A DNA stretch of 64,000 nucleotides from Rhizobium metallidurans (GTDB lineage Bacteria; Pseudomonadota; Alphaproteobacteria; Rhizobiales; Rhizobiaceae), in the NCBI RefSeq assembly GCF_014196505.1, contig NZ_JACIDW010000011.1:62001-126000 (forward strand), given 5' to 3'. Shown piece by piece: positions 28,042 to 38,120 of this stretch (positions are counted from its first letter, which is position 1; every line of letters starts with the position of its first letter). The translations under genes and the position numbers were made by a program. Under the pieces are notes generated by a model, which ran no database searches, was not told where the DNA came from, and worked only from the letters and a program-made list of their open reading frames with translations.

Positions 28042-29313
28042 TCAGGCAGCCCAAAGGCCGCGCGTCGACAGATATCCGACCGCCCCGAGCAGGATGGCCA
28101 CCGCCGAGGCGAGCCCGAGCGTCACGGCATAGTCTCGGCGTCCGGCGGTAAAGGCCAAGGCCACCTTCGTCACCATGTTGACCAGAACGGCGATCAGCGT
28201 CACGTCGGCCGCCGTCGTGGCGCTGATCGCCGTGCCCACGAGGCGCACGGTCGAGAGCGTGATCGCGTCTACATCGACGAGACCGGAAATGGCGGCGACG
28301 ACGTAAAGTGCCGAGGCGCCGACATATTCGGTCGCGATCTTCGAGACGAGGCTGATCAGCCCGAGCAGCAGCGCGAAGGAGATCACCGTCCGGAGCTCGA
28401 ACGGATTGGTCAGCTCGATCTTCGGTGCCTGCGTCGAGGAGCCGGAGCGCCAGGCCAGAAACAGGCTGGTTGCCAGGAAGCCGATGATGGCGGGGATGAG
28501 CGCCGACGAGAGCGGCGCGAACATGGCGAGCGAAAGGGCGCTGGCGATGACGAGAACGCGCGCGAAGGACAGCGCGCCTGCTATCGCCGCTCCCGCCGCC
28601 AGATGCCGCGCCCCTTGCGGGGCTTCCATCGAATAGCGTGCGAAGGAGAGCGTCAGCGCGGTGGAGGAGACGAGCCCGCCGGCCGCTCCCGCGAGCAATA
28701 TCCCGCGGCTCGATCCCATGAGCCGGATGGCCACGTAGCCGGCGAACGACAGCGCAGCGATGGTGATCGTCAGAAGCCAGAGCGAATAGGGGTTGAGCGC
28801 GCCCCAGGGGTCGAGCGCCTTGTCCGGCAGCAGCGGCAGAGCGATGACAGTCATGGCCAGCAGCATCAGCGCCGACCGCAGCTCCACCCATGTCAGCCCC
28901 TGCAGGAAGCCGTGAAGGCTGGTGCGGGCCGCGAGCACGACGGTGACCGCGACCGCGCCGGCCCCTGCCGTTATCAGGTCGCCAAGGGCGGCAAGCATGC
29001 CGAGCGCGAACACGCAAAGGGCCGCGATGATGGACGTGATGCCGTAATCCTTGTCCTCGATCGCCTCCTGCCACTTGCCCGCGATGTAGACGGCGCCGAG
29101 AAGAACGGCGATCGTGGCCGGCAGGAACGGGCCGGTCAGCGGCTGCAGCGTGCCGACGATGCCGCCGAGAAAGCCGGTGAGGCCGAACGTCCGAAGCCCG
29201 GCGGTGCGCCCGCCAACGCGCACGTCGCGCTCGGTCCAGCCCCGCTCGACACCCACGAGCAGGCCGATGGCAAGCGCCACGCCGAGACGGCGGAAGAGTT
29301 CGATATGGTCCAT
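28042..29313 (-). CDS. MgtC/SapB-like, DUF4010-containing membrane protein
   Basis: From ATG 29313 the product has 423 aa with roughly 12 hydrophobic segments. The N-terminal third has MgtC/SapB features (LAIGLLVGVERGW, GLRTFGLTGFLGGIVG), and the C-terminal part resembles DUF4010. MgtC-type proteins help growth at low magnesium or modulate the ATP synthase, but for this fusion family the role is not known. A GTG at 29322 is a weaker alternative start. It is convergent with the GGDEF gene. Confidence 0.82.
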   Translation of the reverse strand: MDHIELFRRLGVALAIGLLVGVERGWTERDVRVGGRTAGLRTFGLTGFLGGIVGTLQPLTGPFLPATIAVLLGAVYIAGKWQEAIEDKDYGITSIIAALCVFALGMLAALGDLITAGAGAVAVTVVLAARTSLHGFLQGLTWVELRSALMLLAMTVIALPLLPDKALDPWGALNPYSLWLLTITIAALSFAGYVAIRLMGSSRGILLAGAAGGLVSSTALTLSFARYSMEAPQGARHLAAGAAIAGALSFARVLVIASALSLAMFAPLSSALIPAIIGFLATSLFLAWRSGSSTQAPKIELTNPFELRTVISFALLLGLISLVSKIATEYVGASALYVVAAISGLVDVDAITLSTVRLVGTAISATTAADVTLIAVLVNMVTKVALAFTAGRRDYAVTLGLASAVAILLGAVGYLSTRGLWAA

Positions 29314-29422
29314 GCCCTGCACGATATCGCCGCCGCGCCGCTAAGCAAGCGCAAACATTTGAAACCATTGGCGCATTAGAGCCGACCCGCCGTGTCGCGC
29401 CGGCGCATTGACGCGGGCATGA

Positions 29423-30325
29423 TCAGGCACGGATCTTCGCGTCCCTGATCGACAGGGCGACCGCCGAGCGAACCATGTTGCGGCCACCGTTCTTGGCGGC
29501 GTAGAGCTCCCGGTCGGCCGCCGTCAGCATGGACTTCAGCGTTTCGCTGGCGGGATCGCCGCGATAGACGCCGAAGCTTGCCGTCACGCGCTTGGCCGGC
29601 AACGGGCCGACGGCCTTGCTTTCGAACTGCATGCGCAGCCTGTTGGCGATGTTGACCGCGGCATCGATATCCGTGCGCGGCAGCACCAGGCAGAACTCCT
29701 CGCCGCCGATGCGCGCGGCGATATCATAGGGCCGCAGATTGTGCTGGATCGTGGCGCCGGCCATCACCAGCACCTGGTCGCCGACGTCGTGGCCGAACTG
29801 GTCGTTGATCGACTTGAAGTGATCGAGATCGAAGACCACGACCGAGATCGGCGCCCGTTCGCGCGCGGCGCGGGCAATCTCCAGCGCTCCGATATCCTTC
29901 AGCCAGCGGCGGTTGCCGAGGCCGGTCAGGACGTCGGTGGTCGCCTGCCGGCGCAATTGCGCCAGCGTCGCGTCGAGTTCCTTGATCAGGATCGAGATAC
30001 CGTTGGTCACGATCCCGACCTCGTCCTTGCGCTGGCTGCGGACCGACTTCACGACGCCGGTGGAGCGGTAGGTTTCGACCACGCCCGCGATCTGGTGCAA
30101 CGGCCGGATGAATGCCCAGACGCATGCCAGGCAAAAGGCCGTGCCGATCAGCGTCGCCGCCAGCACGAGGACAAGCACGGGCGTCGCCTCGCTCCGAAAG
30201 CCGGTGACGAGATAAACGACGAGCGCCAGCAGCGGCACGTGCGTCGAGACGAAGCAAATGGAGAAGATTTTGAGGGTCAGCGATTGGTTGAACTGCTGGA
30301 ACGGTGTGAACCTCGTGAGGCGCAT
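29423..30325 (-). CDS. membrane diguanylate cyclase with HAMP-like linker
   Basis: The 300-aa protein begins at ATG 30325 behind AAGGAG. Two membrane helices (about 20-40 and 48-72) are followed by a HAMP-like linker (IRPLHQIAGVVETYRSTG) and a GGDEF domain with GGEEF (RIGGEEFCL). RPYD five residues before it forms the inhibitory I-site. An active, product-inhibited diguanylate cyclase is expected. It is the second such enzyme within 4 kb, with a different input domain. Confidence 0.92.
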   Translation of the reverse strand: MRLTRFTPFQQFNQSLTLKIFSICFVSTHVPLLALVVYLVTGFRSEATPVLVLVLAATLIGTAFCLACVWAFIRPLHQIAGVVETYRSTGVVKSVRSQRKDEVGIVTNGISILIKELDATLAQLRRQATTDVLTGLGNRRWLKDIGALEIARAARERAPISVVVFDLDHFKSINDQFGHDVGDQVLVMAGATIQHNLRPYDIAARIGGEEFCLVLPRTDIDAAVNIANRLRMQFESKAVGPLPAKRVTASFGVYRGDPASETLKSMLTAADRELYAAKNGGRNMVRSAVALSIRDAKIRA

Positions 30326-30758
30326 TCTGGACTCCTTCATGGTGTCTTTGGGCGCAGCGAAAATGGCGCGGGAAGTTTCACCCCGTTGTTAACGAAATCA
30401 TTCAAATTTGAGCGTTCTAGGCTTCATCGGGCATCGTGCTCCATGCAAATGCCTGTCGAACAATACGTATGATGAATGTCTAAAATTATGAACAGGTTGT
30501 GGAAATTTAAGTTGTCCGCAACGGAAATACCAGCGATGGTTTTTCTCCCGGAGTACGCCTCGCGAAAACGGTGAAATGGCCGTGCCGTGGCGCGTTCGTC
30601 GGGCGGACAGTTTGGCAAGGCGAAAGACGGCTTCAACGGCAACGCAGGCGCGTGCAATTGCCATTCTTGCCTTTGAGCCTCGCGCGTTCTGGAAACTTGC
30701 CCCACTTGCTGCTATTGGCCCATAAGTTTGAGCACAAGATCGAGGCAAGGAGAGAACG
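30326..30758. other. 433-base intergenic region upstream of pyrE
   Basis: The divergent promoters of the GGDEF gene and pyrE must lie here. The left half is AT-rich. No convincing promoter, terminator, RNA gene or repeat could be supported; open frames in it are shadows or lack ribosome sites. Confidence 0.4.
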
Positions 30759-31448
30759 ATGATCCAGGCAACATTCACCGACCGCAAAGTCATGGCCGAA
30801 CTGGTGGCCAAGATGCTCTGGGAGATCAAGGCCGTTCACTTCAATGCCACCCAGCCCTACAAGTTCGCCTCCGGCATGGCGAGCCCCGTCTATATTGACT
30901 GCCGCAAGCTTCTCTCCTTCCCGCGCATCCGCTCGACGGTCATGGACTTCGCCGCCAGCGTCGTGTTGCGCGAGGCGGGCTTCGAGAAGTTCGATTGCAT
31001 CGCCGGCGGCGAAACCGCGGGCATCCCCTTCGCCGCTCTTCTCGCCGACCGCCTCGGCCTGCCGATGATCTATGTCCGCAAGCAGCCGAAGGGCCACGGC
31101 CGCAACGCCCAGATCGAGGGCAACATGCCCGAGGGTTCGCGCGTTCTCGTCATCGAGGACCTGACGACGGCGGGCGGCAGCATGTTCAAGTTCATCGACG
31201 CGGTGCGCGCCGCCGGCGGCATTGTCGATCATGGCATCGCGCTCTTCTATTACGGCATCTTCGATGAAGGCGCGCTGCGCTTCGCCGATGGCAAGGTCAA
31301 GCTGCATTACATCGCCACCTGGCGCGATGTGCTGGCCGTCGCCAAGGAGCAGCAGCTGTTCGATCAGAACACGTTGAACGAGGTGGAATCCTTCCTCGAC
31401 GCGCCGCTCGCATGGTCCGGCCGCAACGGCGGTATTTCATCACTTTGA
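30759..31448 (+). CDS. pyrE: orotate phosphoribosyltransferase
   Basis: PyrE joins orotate to PRPP to give OMP. The 229-aa protein shows the PRPP-binding motif [13 protein letters not shown], the flexible loop with [15 protein letters not shown], and the substrate region [23 protein letters not shown] precedes the ATG. The fructokinase gene follows on the same strand after 91 bases, as in other rhizobia. Confidence 0.96.
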   Translation: MIQATFTDRKVMAELVAKMLWEIKAVHFNATQPYKFASGMASPVYIDCRKLLSFPRIRSTVMDFAASVVLREAGFEKFDCIAGGETAGIPFAALLADRLGLPMIYVRKQPKGHGRNAQIEGNMPEGSRVLVIEDLTTAGGSMFKFIDAVRAAGGIVDHGIALFYYGIFDEGALRFADGKVKLHYIATWRDVLAVAKEQQLFDQNTLNEVESFLDAPLAWSGRNGGISSL

Positions 31449-31539
31449 GTGAATAATTGCTCACGGCGCTTTGCTTTTGCCACGAAGTTATCTAATCCAA
31501 TTGAGCATCGACGGATCGTAATGCCCTTGGGAGACGGAC

Positions 31540-32466
31540 ATGATTTTGTGCTGTGGAGAAGCGTTGATCGACATGCTGCCGCGGGAGACGACGCTCGGCG
31601 AAAAGGGCTTCGCCCCCTATGCCGGCGGCGCCATCTTCAACACGGCGATCGCGCTTGGGCGTCTGGGCATTCCGACTTCTTTCTTCACCGGTCTCGCCGA
31701 CGACATGATGGGCGAAATCCTGCAGGAGACGCTGAAGGCGAGCAATGTCGACTTCAGCCTCTGCGCCATCGCGCAGCGCCCGTCGACGCTCGCCTTCGTC
31801 AAGCTGGTCAACGGCCAGGCGACCTACGCCTTCTATGACGAAGGCACCGCCGGCCGCATGATCACCACAGACGATCTGCCCGTCCTCGGCGATGATTGCG
31901 AGGCGTTGCACTTCGGCGCCATCAGCCTGATCCCCAGCCCCTGCGGCGAAACCTACGAGGCGCTGCTCGACCGCGAGGCGGCCAGCCGTGTCATCTCGCT
32001 CGACCCGAACATCCGCCCCGGCTTCATCAAGGACAAGCAGGCGCACATGGCGCGCATCAAGCGAATGGCCGCCAAGTCCGACATCCTGAAATTCTCCGAC
32101 GAGGACCTGGAATGGTTCGGCATGGACGGCAGCCATGACGATCTCGCCGCCCACTGGCTTCAGCACGGCGCCAAGCTCGTCGTCATCACCAAGGGCGCCG
32201 AGGGCGCGACGGGCTACACGAGCCAGCGCAAGGTTACCGTTCCCAGCCAGCGCGTCACGGTGATCGACACCGTCGGCGCCGGCGATACCTTCGATGCCGG
32301 CGTTCTCGCTTCGCTGAAAATGGATGGTCTGCTCACCAAGGCGCAGGTTGCCTCGCTCGACGAAAAGGCGCTGCAGAACGCGCTTTCGCTCGGCGCCAAG
32401 GCCGCCGCCGTCACCGTCTCCCGCGCCGGCGCCAACCCGCCATGGGCCAACGAGATCGGCCTCTGA
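31540..32466 (+). CDS. frk: fructokinase, PfkB family
   Basis: The 308-aa protein has the PfkB signatures: GGAIFNTAIALGRLG near the N-terminus and DTVGAGDTFDAG with the catalytic Asp near the C-terminus. A fructokinase is encoded separately from other sugar genes and near pyrE in Rhizobium, which supports the assignment. It would phosphorylate the fructose imported by FrcBCA to fructose-6-phosphate. Other hexose specificity cannot be excluded. Confidence 0.88.
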   Translation: MILCCGEALIDMLPRETTLGEKGFAPYAGGAIFNTAIALGRLGIPTSFFTGLADDMMGEILQETLKASNVDFSLCAIAQRPSTLAFVKLVNGQATYAFYDEGTAGRMITTDDLPVLGDDCEALHFGAISLIPSPCGETYEALLDREAASRVISLDPNIRPGFIKDKQAHMARIKRMAAKSDILKFSDEDLEWFGMDGSHDDLAAHWLQHGAKLVVITKGAEGATGYTSQRKVTVPSQRVTVIDTVGAGDTFDAGVLASLKMDGLLTKAQVASLDEKALQNALSLGAKAAAVTVSRAGANPPWANEIGL

Positions 32467-32469
32467 GCC

Positions 32470-33264
32470 TCACGGCAATTGATCGAGGAAGCCGAGCACG
32501 GTCCGATTGAACTCATCGGGCCGCTGCAGCGGCGCGAAGTGGCTGACGCCCTCCAGCGGCACGAAGGTCGCGCCGGGAATGCTGCGCACCAGATGGGCGG
32601 CATGTTCCGGCTTGATGAACTCGTCCTTGTCGCCGAGCACCACCGTTACCGGCACACGGATGCGGTTCAGGTCGGCCGCCGAATAATTCGGCTCGGTCGA
32701 CATCATCAGGCTCACATCCTCGACGAAACGGTCGAACTGATCCGGCGTCGGCGAGAGCGCCTCGTAGTCCATCCGATGCCTGTTGAAGCAGCGATCGATC
32801 ACGGGCGTCGGCACGAAGGGCTTTACGCCTGATGGGTCCATGCTGCAGGCGAAAAAGAACACGCCGTCGACACGCTCAGGGTGCTGGTCGGCGAGGATCA
32901 CCGCCGTGCACGCCCCATCGCTCCAGCCGACAAGCGCTGCCTTGTCGATCTCCAGATGATCCATCACGGCAAGCACGTCCGATGCCATCAGCTCGTAGGT
33001 ATAGGGCTTGCCGTCCCGCGTGCTGCGGCCGTGCCCACGGCTGTCGATCACCACCACGCGCCGCCCTGATCGCAACAGCGCCGGCACCTGGTAGCCCCAG
33101 TTGCCGCTATTCCCGAGCCCGCCATGCAGCAGGATCACAGCCGGCCCGGAGCCATAGGCGCTGTACCAGATATTGGCGCCATCATGCGTGACCATGCCGT
33201 CGTCACCTTCAGGCAAAGCCTCCGCTCCCTGTGCCGCAAATCGCTCCAGCTCGTCGTCGGTCAT
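32470..33264 (-). CDS. alpha/beta-fold hydrolase
   Basis: The 264-aa protein has the oxyanion motif HGGLGNSGNWGYQ, nucleophile serine in VGWSDGA (GxSxG type), an acid in VLGDKDEFI and a catalytic His in GVSHFAP. The set fits a carboxylesterase or lactonase-like enzyme with no N-terminal signal, so cytosolic. The substrate is unknown. Its stop lies four bases from the frk stop, so the two are convergent. Confidence 0.88.
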   Translation of the reverse strand: MTDDELERFAAQGAEALPEGDDGMVTHDGANIWYSAYGSGPAVILLHGGLGNSGNWGYQVPALLRSGRRVVVIDSRGHGRSTRDGKPYTYELMASDVLAVMDHLEIDKAALVGWSDGACTAVILADQHPERVDGVFFFACSMDPSGVKPFVPTPVIDRCFNRHRMDYEALSPTPDQFDRFVEDVSLMMSTEPNYSAADLNRIRVPVTVVLGDKDEFIKPEHAAHLVRSIPGATFVPLEGVSHFAPLQRPDEFNRTVLGFLDQLP

Positions 33265-33353
33265 ATCGATCCTCCCAATCCTTCATTCTCTTTAGACGGA
33301 TGACGCGGCTTGATCTCGACACCTCGACCTAAATTATCGTCGCGCCGCCCGAA

Positions 33354-34763
33354 CTAAGCCTTGCCCCGCGCCGCCTTCATGGCCTCGCGCAGTACCTCGT
33401 AAACCCTCGGGTCTTCCGTCTGCGAAACATTGAACCGCATGAAATCGGTCGCCGTCTGCGACAGGCTGAACGCATTGCCCGGCGCCAGCACCACGTCCCG
33501 CTCCAGTGCGGCGCGCGCCACATCGGCGGCGTCGATGCCATCTGGCAGCCGGCACCACAGAAACATCCCCGCTTGCGGCTCGATCCAGGGCACGATGCCG
33601 AGGTTCTTGAGCTTGCCCGAGACATCGAACATCGTCTTCGATAGCCGGCTACGCAGTGTGTCGATATGCTTGCGATAGCTGCCGTCACTGAGCACGCTCA
33701 AGACCAGTTGCGCCGCATGCCGCCCGCCGCCGAACGAGGTGGCGATCTTCAGATCCGTCAGTCCGCCGATCCAGTCCGGCTTGGCGGCGATGAAGCCGCA
33801 GCGCGCCGAGGCCGACAGCGTCTTCGAGAAACTGCCGATATGGATGACGCGCTCCAGCCCGTCGAAGGCGGCGAGCCGTGGCGCCGTCACGTGCTCGAAA
33901 TCGGTGAAGATATCGTCCTCGATGATCGTCAGGTCGAACTGCTCGGCAATCTTCAGCACCCGATGCGCGGTTACCGGCGAGAGGATGGCGCCGGTCGGGT
34001 TATGCAGCGCCGAATTGGTCACGTAGAGCTTCGGCCGGTGTTCGGCCACCACGCGGGCGAAGACGTCGATATCGGGGCCGGAGGGCGTGTAGGGCACGCT
34101 GACGATCTTGGCGCGGTGGGCGCGCAGCAGGGCGTGGAAATTGAAATAGCAGGGATCATCGACCATCACGGTATCGCCCGGCTCGATCAGGAAGCGGCAG
34201 AGCAGGTCGATCGCCTGGATGCCTGACTCCGTCAGGATGATCTGGTCGGGCGAGGCGCCGATCCCCTTGTCGGCCATCCGCCGCGCGATCAGCTGCCTGA
34301 GCGGCGGCAATCCGAGCGGCGATCCGTAGGCAAGCAGCACCGGCCCGTCGGCGCGCGCCAGCGCCCGCACGGCGCGCCGAACGCCATCCTCCGGAAGCCA
34401 TGCCGGCGGCAGCCAGCCGCAGCCCGGTTTCAACCCGATATCGCCCGCCTCCAGAGACTGGCGCGACACCCAGAACGGATCGATCTCCCGATCGAGACGT
34501 GGCCCGACTTCCGACAGCGCGAAGGGGGCGGCCTGGTTGGCGACATAGAAGCCGGAGCCCGGCCGCGACAGGATCGCGCCCTCGGCAACCAGCCGCTCAT
34601 AGGCCTCGACGACGGTCGATGTCGAAATCTTCAGCGACCCCGCAAGCGCCCGCACCGAGGGCAGCTTCGCCCCCGCCGTCAGGCTGCGGCCGGCGATGCG
34701 CTGCCTGATCGTGTTCATCACCATCGCCACGCGGGTCGTGCCAACGACTACGTTATCGGCCAT
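33354..34763 (-). CDS. MocR/PdxR-type transcriptional regulator with aminotransferase-like domain
   Basis: From ATG 34763 (GGAGAG upstream) the product has 469 aa. A GntR-type winged helix (LPSVRALAGSLKISTSTVVE) is fused to a class I aminotransferase-like domain with the PLP lysine region HIGSFSKTLSASARCGFI. Such proteins sense PLP or an amino compound. It is divergent from an EamA exporter gene, 111 bases apart, and probably controls it. Confidence 0.9.
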   Translation of the reverse strand: MADNVVVGTTRVAMVMNTIRQRIAGRSLTAGAKLPSVRALAGSLKISTSTVVEAYERLVAEGAILSRPGSGFYVANQAAPFALSEVGPRLDREIDPFWVSRQSLEAGDIGLKPGCGWLPPAWLPEDGVRRAVRALARADGPVLLAYGSPLGLPPLRQLIARRMADKGIGASPDQIILTESGIQAIDLLCRFLIEPGDTVMVDDPCYFNFHALLRAHRAKIVSVPYTPSGPDIDVFARVVAEHRPKLYVTNSALHNPTGAILSPVTAHRVLKIAEQFDLTIIEDDIFTDFEHVTAPRLAAFDGLERVIHIGSFSKTLSASARCGFIAAKPDWIGGLTDLKIATSFGGGRHAAQLVLSVLSDGSYRKHIDTLRSRLSKTMFDVSGKLKNLGIVPWIEPQAGMFLWCRLPDGIDAADVARAALERDVVLAPGNAFSLSQTATDFMRFNVSQTEDPRVYEVLREAMKAARGKA

Positions 34764-34874
34764 CCGTACTGCTCTCCGGTGCATAACAGTTTGGCGAAAC
34801 CGTACCATACCGTAACTGGCATGGCCACGCCGTGAAGGACCATAAGATGGCTATTGATCGTGAAGGAGTGTGCC

Positions 34875-35738
34875 ATGGACCGCACGGCGGCCGGTTGGTT
34901 GAATGGTTTTATCGGTGTTCTGATCTTCAGCGGCTCGCTGCCCGCGACGCGCATGGCGGTGATGGGCTTCGATCCCGTCTTTCTCACCGTCGCCCGCGCG
35001 GCGATCGCCGGGCTGATCGCGCTGGCGTTGCTCGCGCTGTTTCGCGAAAGGCGGCCGTCGCTGAGCGACCTCCCGTCGCTTGTTATCGTCGCCTTCGGCG
35101 TCGTCATCGGCTTCCCGCTGCTGACCGCGCTGGCGCTCACCCGCGTCACCTCGGCGCACTCCATCGTCTTCATCGGCCTGCTGCCGCTCTCGACCGCGAT
35201 CTTCGGCGTCATTAGGGGTGGCGAGCGTCCGCATCCGGCCTTCTGGATCTTCTCCTGCCTCGGCAGCGCGCTGGTCGCGGGTTTCGCCCTGTCGCAAGGC
35301 GTAACCGCTGCCCCGCTCGGCGATCTCCTGATGCTGGCCGCCATCATCGCCTGTGGCCTTGGCTATGCCGAGGGCGCCAAGCTGTCGCGCCGGCTCGGCG
35401 GCTGGCAGGTCATCTCCTGGGCGCTGGTTGTCTCGCTGCCCGTCATGCTGGCGCTCGCGCTCGTCAATCTGCCGCCGTCGTTTGCGGTGATCGCTGCGCC
35501 CGCCTGGGCGGGCCTCGCCTATGTCTCGCTGTTCAGCATGCTGATCGGCTTCTTCTTCTGGTATCGCGGTCTGGCGCAGGGCGGCATCGCGGGTGTCGGC
35601 CAGCTGCAACTGCTGCAGCCCTTCTTCGGCCTGCTCTTGGCGGCCACGCTGCTGCGTGAGCAGGTCAGCCCCATCATGCTCGTCGTCACCATCGCCATCG
35701 TCGGCTGTGTTGCCGGCGCCAAGAAGTTCGCTCGTTAG
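34875..35738 (+). CDS. EamA/DMT-family transporter
   Basis: The 287-aa protein has ten predicted membrane helices in two EamA repeats, for example FIGVLIFSGSLPATRMAVMG at the N-terminus and GQLQLLQPFFGLLLAATLL near the end. ATG 34875 has the site GAAGGAG. DMT exporters commonly remove amino acids or metabolites; the divergent MocR regulator suggests an amino-acid-like substrate (inference). Confidence 0.9.
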   Translation: MDRTAAGWLNGFIGVLIFSGSLPATRMAVMGFDPVFLTVARAAIAGLIALALLALFRERRPSLSDLPSLVIVAFGVVIGFPLLTALALTRVTSAHSIVFIGLLPLSTAIFGVIRGGERPHPAFWIFSCLGSALVAGFALSQGVTAAPLGDLLMLAAIIACGLGYAEGAKLSRRLGGWQVISWALVVSLPVMLALALVNLPPSFAVIAAPAWAGLAYVSLFSMLIGFFFWYRGLAQGGIAGVGQLQLLQPFFGLLLAATLLREQVSPIMLVVTIAIVGCVAGAKKFAR

Positions 35739-35833
35739 CGCGTTGCAGGTGAGAATGGATTTGCATTTTGCCGCGTAAGCGCGCCTGCTGATTGCGCCGC
35801 ATCGCTCGGTGTGGCGCAATCAGGGAGCTTGAA

Positions 35834-35977
35834 ATGGCAAAGGGTCAAATCCGTAGCACGCGTGAAGCGCGCAAGCCGAAGAAGGACAAGTCCGCTCCGG
35901 CAGTCGCCTCGCAGCCGGGATCGCAGGTCAAGCAGGCCGCGAGCACCGTACCATCAGGCAAGGGCGCCAGGCCCTGA
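35834..35977 (+). CDS. small basic hypothetical protein
   Basis: ATG 35834 with a GGGAGC site gives a 47-aa, Lys/Arg/Ser/Gln-rich protein (MAKGQIRSTREARKPKKDKS). It has no hydrophobic stretch and is probably disordered. The bidirectional terminator right behind it supports a real transcript. Function is not recognised. Confidence 0.6.
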   Translation: MAKGQIRSTREARKPKKDKSAPAVASQPGSQVKQAASTVPSGKGARP

Positions 35978-36023
35978 CCGCCATCAAGGGGTGGTCCTGA
36001 GGCAGTCATATCGCCCAAATAGA

Positions 36024-36057
36024 AAACGCTCCCGCGGCGGTCACCACGGGAGCGTTT
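36024..36057. terminator. bidirectional terminator between the small basic gene and pgi
   Basis: AAACGCTCCCG (36024-36034) pairs with CGGGAGCGTTT (36047-36057) over 11 bp; T/A runs flank both sides. Confidence 0.82.
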
Positions 36058-36074
36058 GTTGAACGTTGCGCGCG

Positions 36075-37700
36075 TTACTTGGCGAGCTTCGCCAGTTCGG
36101 CAACGAGGCCCTGCGTCGACGAATCGTGGCCGGCAGCGCTTTCCTTGCCTTCGATGACGGGCAGCAGGCCGGTCGCCAGTTCCTTGCCGAGCTCGACGCC
36201 CCACTGGTCGAAGGAGTTGATGCGGAACAGCACGCCTTCGACGAAGACGCGGTGTTCGTAGAGTGCCACGAGGCGGCCGAAGGCAAACGGCGTCAGCTTG
36301 TCATAGACGAAGGTGATCGACGGGCGGTTGCCGGTGAAGACGCGGTGCGGCGCGATGAAATCGGCCTGCTTGTCGTCCATGCCCTTGTCGGTCAGCTGCT
36401 TCTTGGCCTCCTCGAAGGTGCGGCCCTTCATCAGCGCTTCCGACTGCGCGATGCAGTTTGCCATCAAAAGCTGGTGCTGGTGGCGCAGCTCCGGCTCGAA
36501 GCCGTTGGCGGCGATCATGAACTCGGCCGGGATCACGCTCGTACCCTGGTGGATCAGCTGGTAGAAGGCGTGCTGGCCGTTGGTGCCGGGTTCGCCCCAG
36601 ACGACGGGGCCGGAATTGCCCTCGACCGGCGTGCCGTCGATGGTCACGCCCTTGCCGTTCGATTCCATGTCGAGCTGCTGCAGGTAAGCAGGGAAGCGCG
36701 ACAGGCGCTGGTCGTAGGGCAGGATCGCGCGGGTGGCGTAGCCGAGGACGTTGCGATTGTAGAAGCCAATGAGGCCGAGCAGGATCGGCAGGTTCTTGGC
36801 GATCGGCGCCGTGCGGAAGTGGTTGTCGATCGAATGCGCGCCATCGAGAAACTTGCCGAAGTTCTCGGGGCCAACGGCGATCATCAGCGGCAGGCCGATG
36901 GCCGACCAGATCGAGTAGCGGCCGCCGACCCAATCCCAGAAGCCGAACACGCGTTCGCTCTCGATGCCGAAGGCGGCAACCTTGTCCAGCGCCGTCGAGA
37001 CGGCCGCGAAGTGATGCTGAACGGCGGCTTCGCCGAGCGCATCGGCGATGAACTTACGCGCCGTCTGGGCGTTCGTCATCGTCTCGATGGTGGTGAAGGT
37101 CTTGGACGCGACGATGAAGAGCGTCGTTTCCGGCTGCACCAGCTTCAGGATGTCGGCGATATGCGCGCCATCGATGTTGGAGACGAAGTGCGCGCGCGGG
37201 CCGTCATGATAAGGCGCCAGCGCCAGCGTCGCCATGACGGGGCCGAGGTCGGAGCCGCCGATGCCGATGTTGATGACGTCGGTGATCGCCTTGCCGGTCG
37301 CGCCCTTCAGCGCGCCCGAGCGGATGCCGTCGGCGAATTTGCCCATGGCAGCGAGCACGCCGTTGACGTCAGGCATCACGTCCTTGCCGTCAACCAGAAC
37401 CGGGGTGTTCGAGCGGTTGCGAAGGGCGGTGTGCAGCACTGCGCGGTTTTCGGTGAAGTTGATCGCCTTGCCCGAGAACATCTCGTCGCGCTTGGCCTCG
37501 ACGCCACCGGTCTCGGCGAGCTTGACCAGAAGGGCCAGCACTTCGTCGTTCACTGATGTCTTCGAGAAATCCATCAGGAGGTCGTCGAGCGAGGCGGTGA
37601 AGCGCGAAAAGCGTTTCGGATCGGCCGCGAAGGCAGCACGGATATCGGTGGCCTTGGTGGCAGCCGCGGTGCTTTTCAGTTGGTCGACGATGGCATTCAT
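36075..37700 (-). CDS. pgi: glucose-6-phosphate isomerase
   Basis: Pgi interconverts glucose-6-phosphate and fructose-6-phosphate, linking the fructose genes here to the Entner-Doudoroff and pentose routes of rhizobia. The 541-aa sequence has the signatures [25 protein letters not shown], the catalytic Glu region [19 protein letters not shown] and a C-terminal Lys region. On the minus strand CTTGAT-N17-AATAGT (37764-37736) is a possible promoter. Confidence 0.97.
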   Translation of the reverse strand: MNAIVDQLKSTAAATKATDIRAAFAADPKRFSRFTASLDDLLMDFSKTSVNDEVLALLVKLAETGGVEAKRDEMFSGKAINFTENRAVLHTALRNRSNTPVLVDGKDVMPDVNGVLAAMGKFADGIRSGALKGATGKAITDVINIGIGGSDLGPVMATLALAPYHDGPRAHFVSNIDGAHIADILKLVQPETTLFIVASKTFTTIETMTNAQTARKFIADALGEAAVQHHFAAVSTALDKVAAFGIESERVFGFWDWVGGRYSIWSAIGLPLMIAVGPENFGKFLDGAHSIDNHFRTAPIAKNLPILLGLIGFYNRNVLGYATRAILPYDQRLSRFPAYLQQLDMESNGKGVTIDGTPVEGNSGPVVWGEPGTNGQHAFYQLIHQGTSVIPAEFMIAANGFEPELRHQHQLLMANCIAQSEALMKGRTFEEAKKQLTDKGMDDKQADFIAPHRVFTGNRPSITFVYDKLTPFAFGRLVALYEHRVFVEGVLFRINSFDQWGVELGKELATGLLPVIEGKESAAGHDSSTQGLVAELAKLAK

Positions 37701-37805
37701 GGGAGGCTCCTTTGCAGGGCGTGAGGGTCGCGGAAACTATTCGCTTTACCGGGTGCAAATCAAGTTGTGTCCGAAACTATTCATAAAATGCGTGCGCACG
37801 TCGCG

Positions 37806-37834
37806 CTTGATACGCCAGCGCAGTCGGGCTATAT
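37806..37834 (+). promoter_or_regulatory. consensus-like rhizobial sigma-70 promoter of an sRNA
   Basis: CTTGAT (37806-37811), exactly 17 bases, CTATAT (37829-37834): the alphaproteobacterial pattern CTTGAC-N17-CTATAT with one mismatch. It points right, away from pgi, into the sRNA. Confidence 0.8.
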
Positions 37835-37840
37835 TGGAGA

Positions 37841-37932
37841 GGTTGCAGGCGGAGCGGTAACTCCACCTGCTGCGCTTACTTAGGTATGGAATGTGACCCG
37901 GACGCTGAGTGACCAGCTCGTCCGGGTTTTCC
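37841..37932 (+). ncRNA. candidate sRNA of about 92 nt between pgi and fadD
   Basis: Predicted start is seven bases past the -10 box. The RNA has a first hairpin GCAGG(C)GGAG-CGGTAA-CTCC(A)CCTGC (37845-37870), a short single-stranded part, and a terminator ACCCGGACG/CGTCCGGGT (37896-37927) ending in TTTTCC. No reading frame with a ribosome site fits inside. I could not assign it to a named family. The remaining 37933-38120 holds no gene I can support. Confidence 0.75.
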
Positions 37933-38120
37933 TTACCGTAAGCGTGACGCTAAGCGGTCGAAACCACATATCATCACCTCCCGTTCTGATGGCAAGGCTC
38001 TTGCCGAAGTCGGCGCGACCCATCCTCGCCGATAGGTCGCATCGCCGCGACCTGTGCTGCTTCTGCCTCAAAACAAGCGGATAGCAGCACAGTTTTGGGT
38101 TGTGCTCAATTGTGAAAATA

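Noticed and set aside
27943..29379. 478-aa plus-strand frame opposite the MgtC-like gene
   Set aside because: Shadow frame with repetitive Arg/Glu/Gly composition and no ribosome site.
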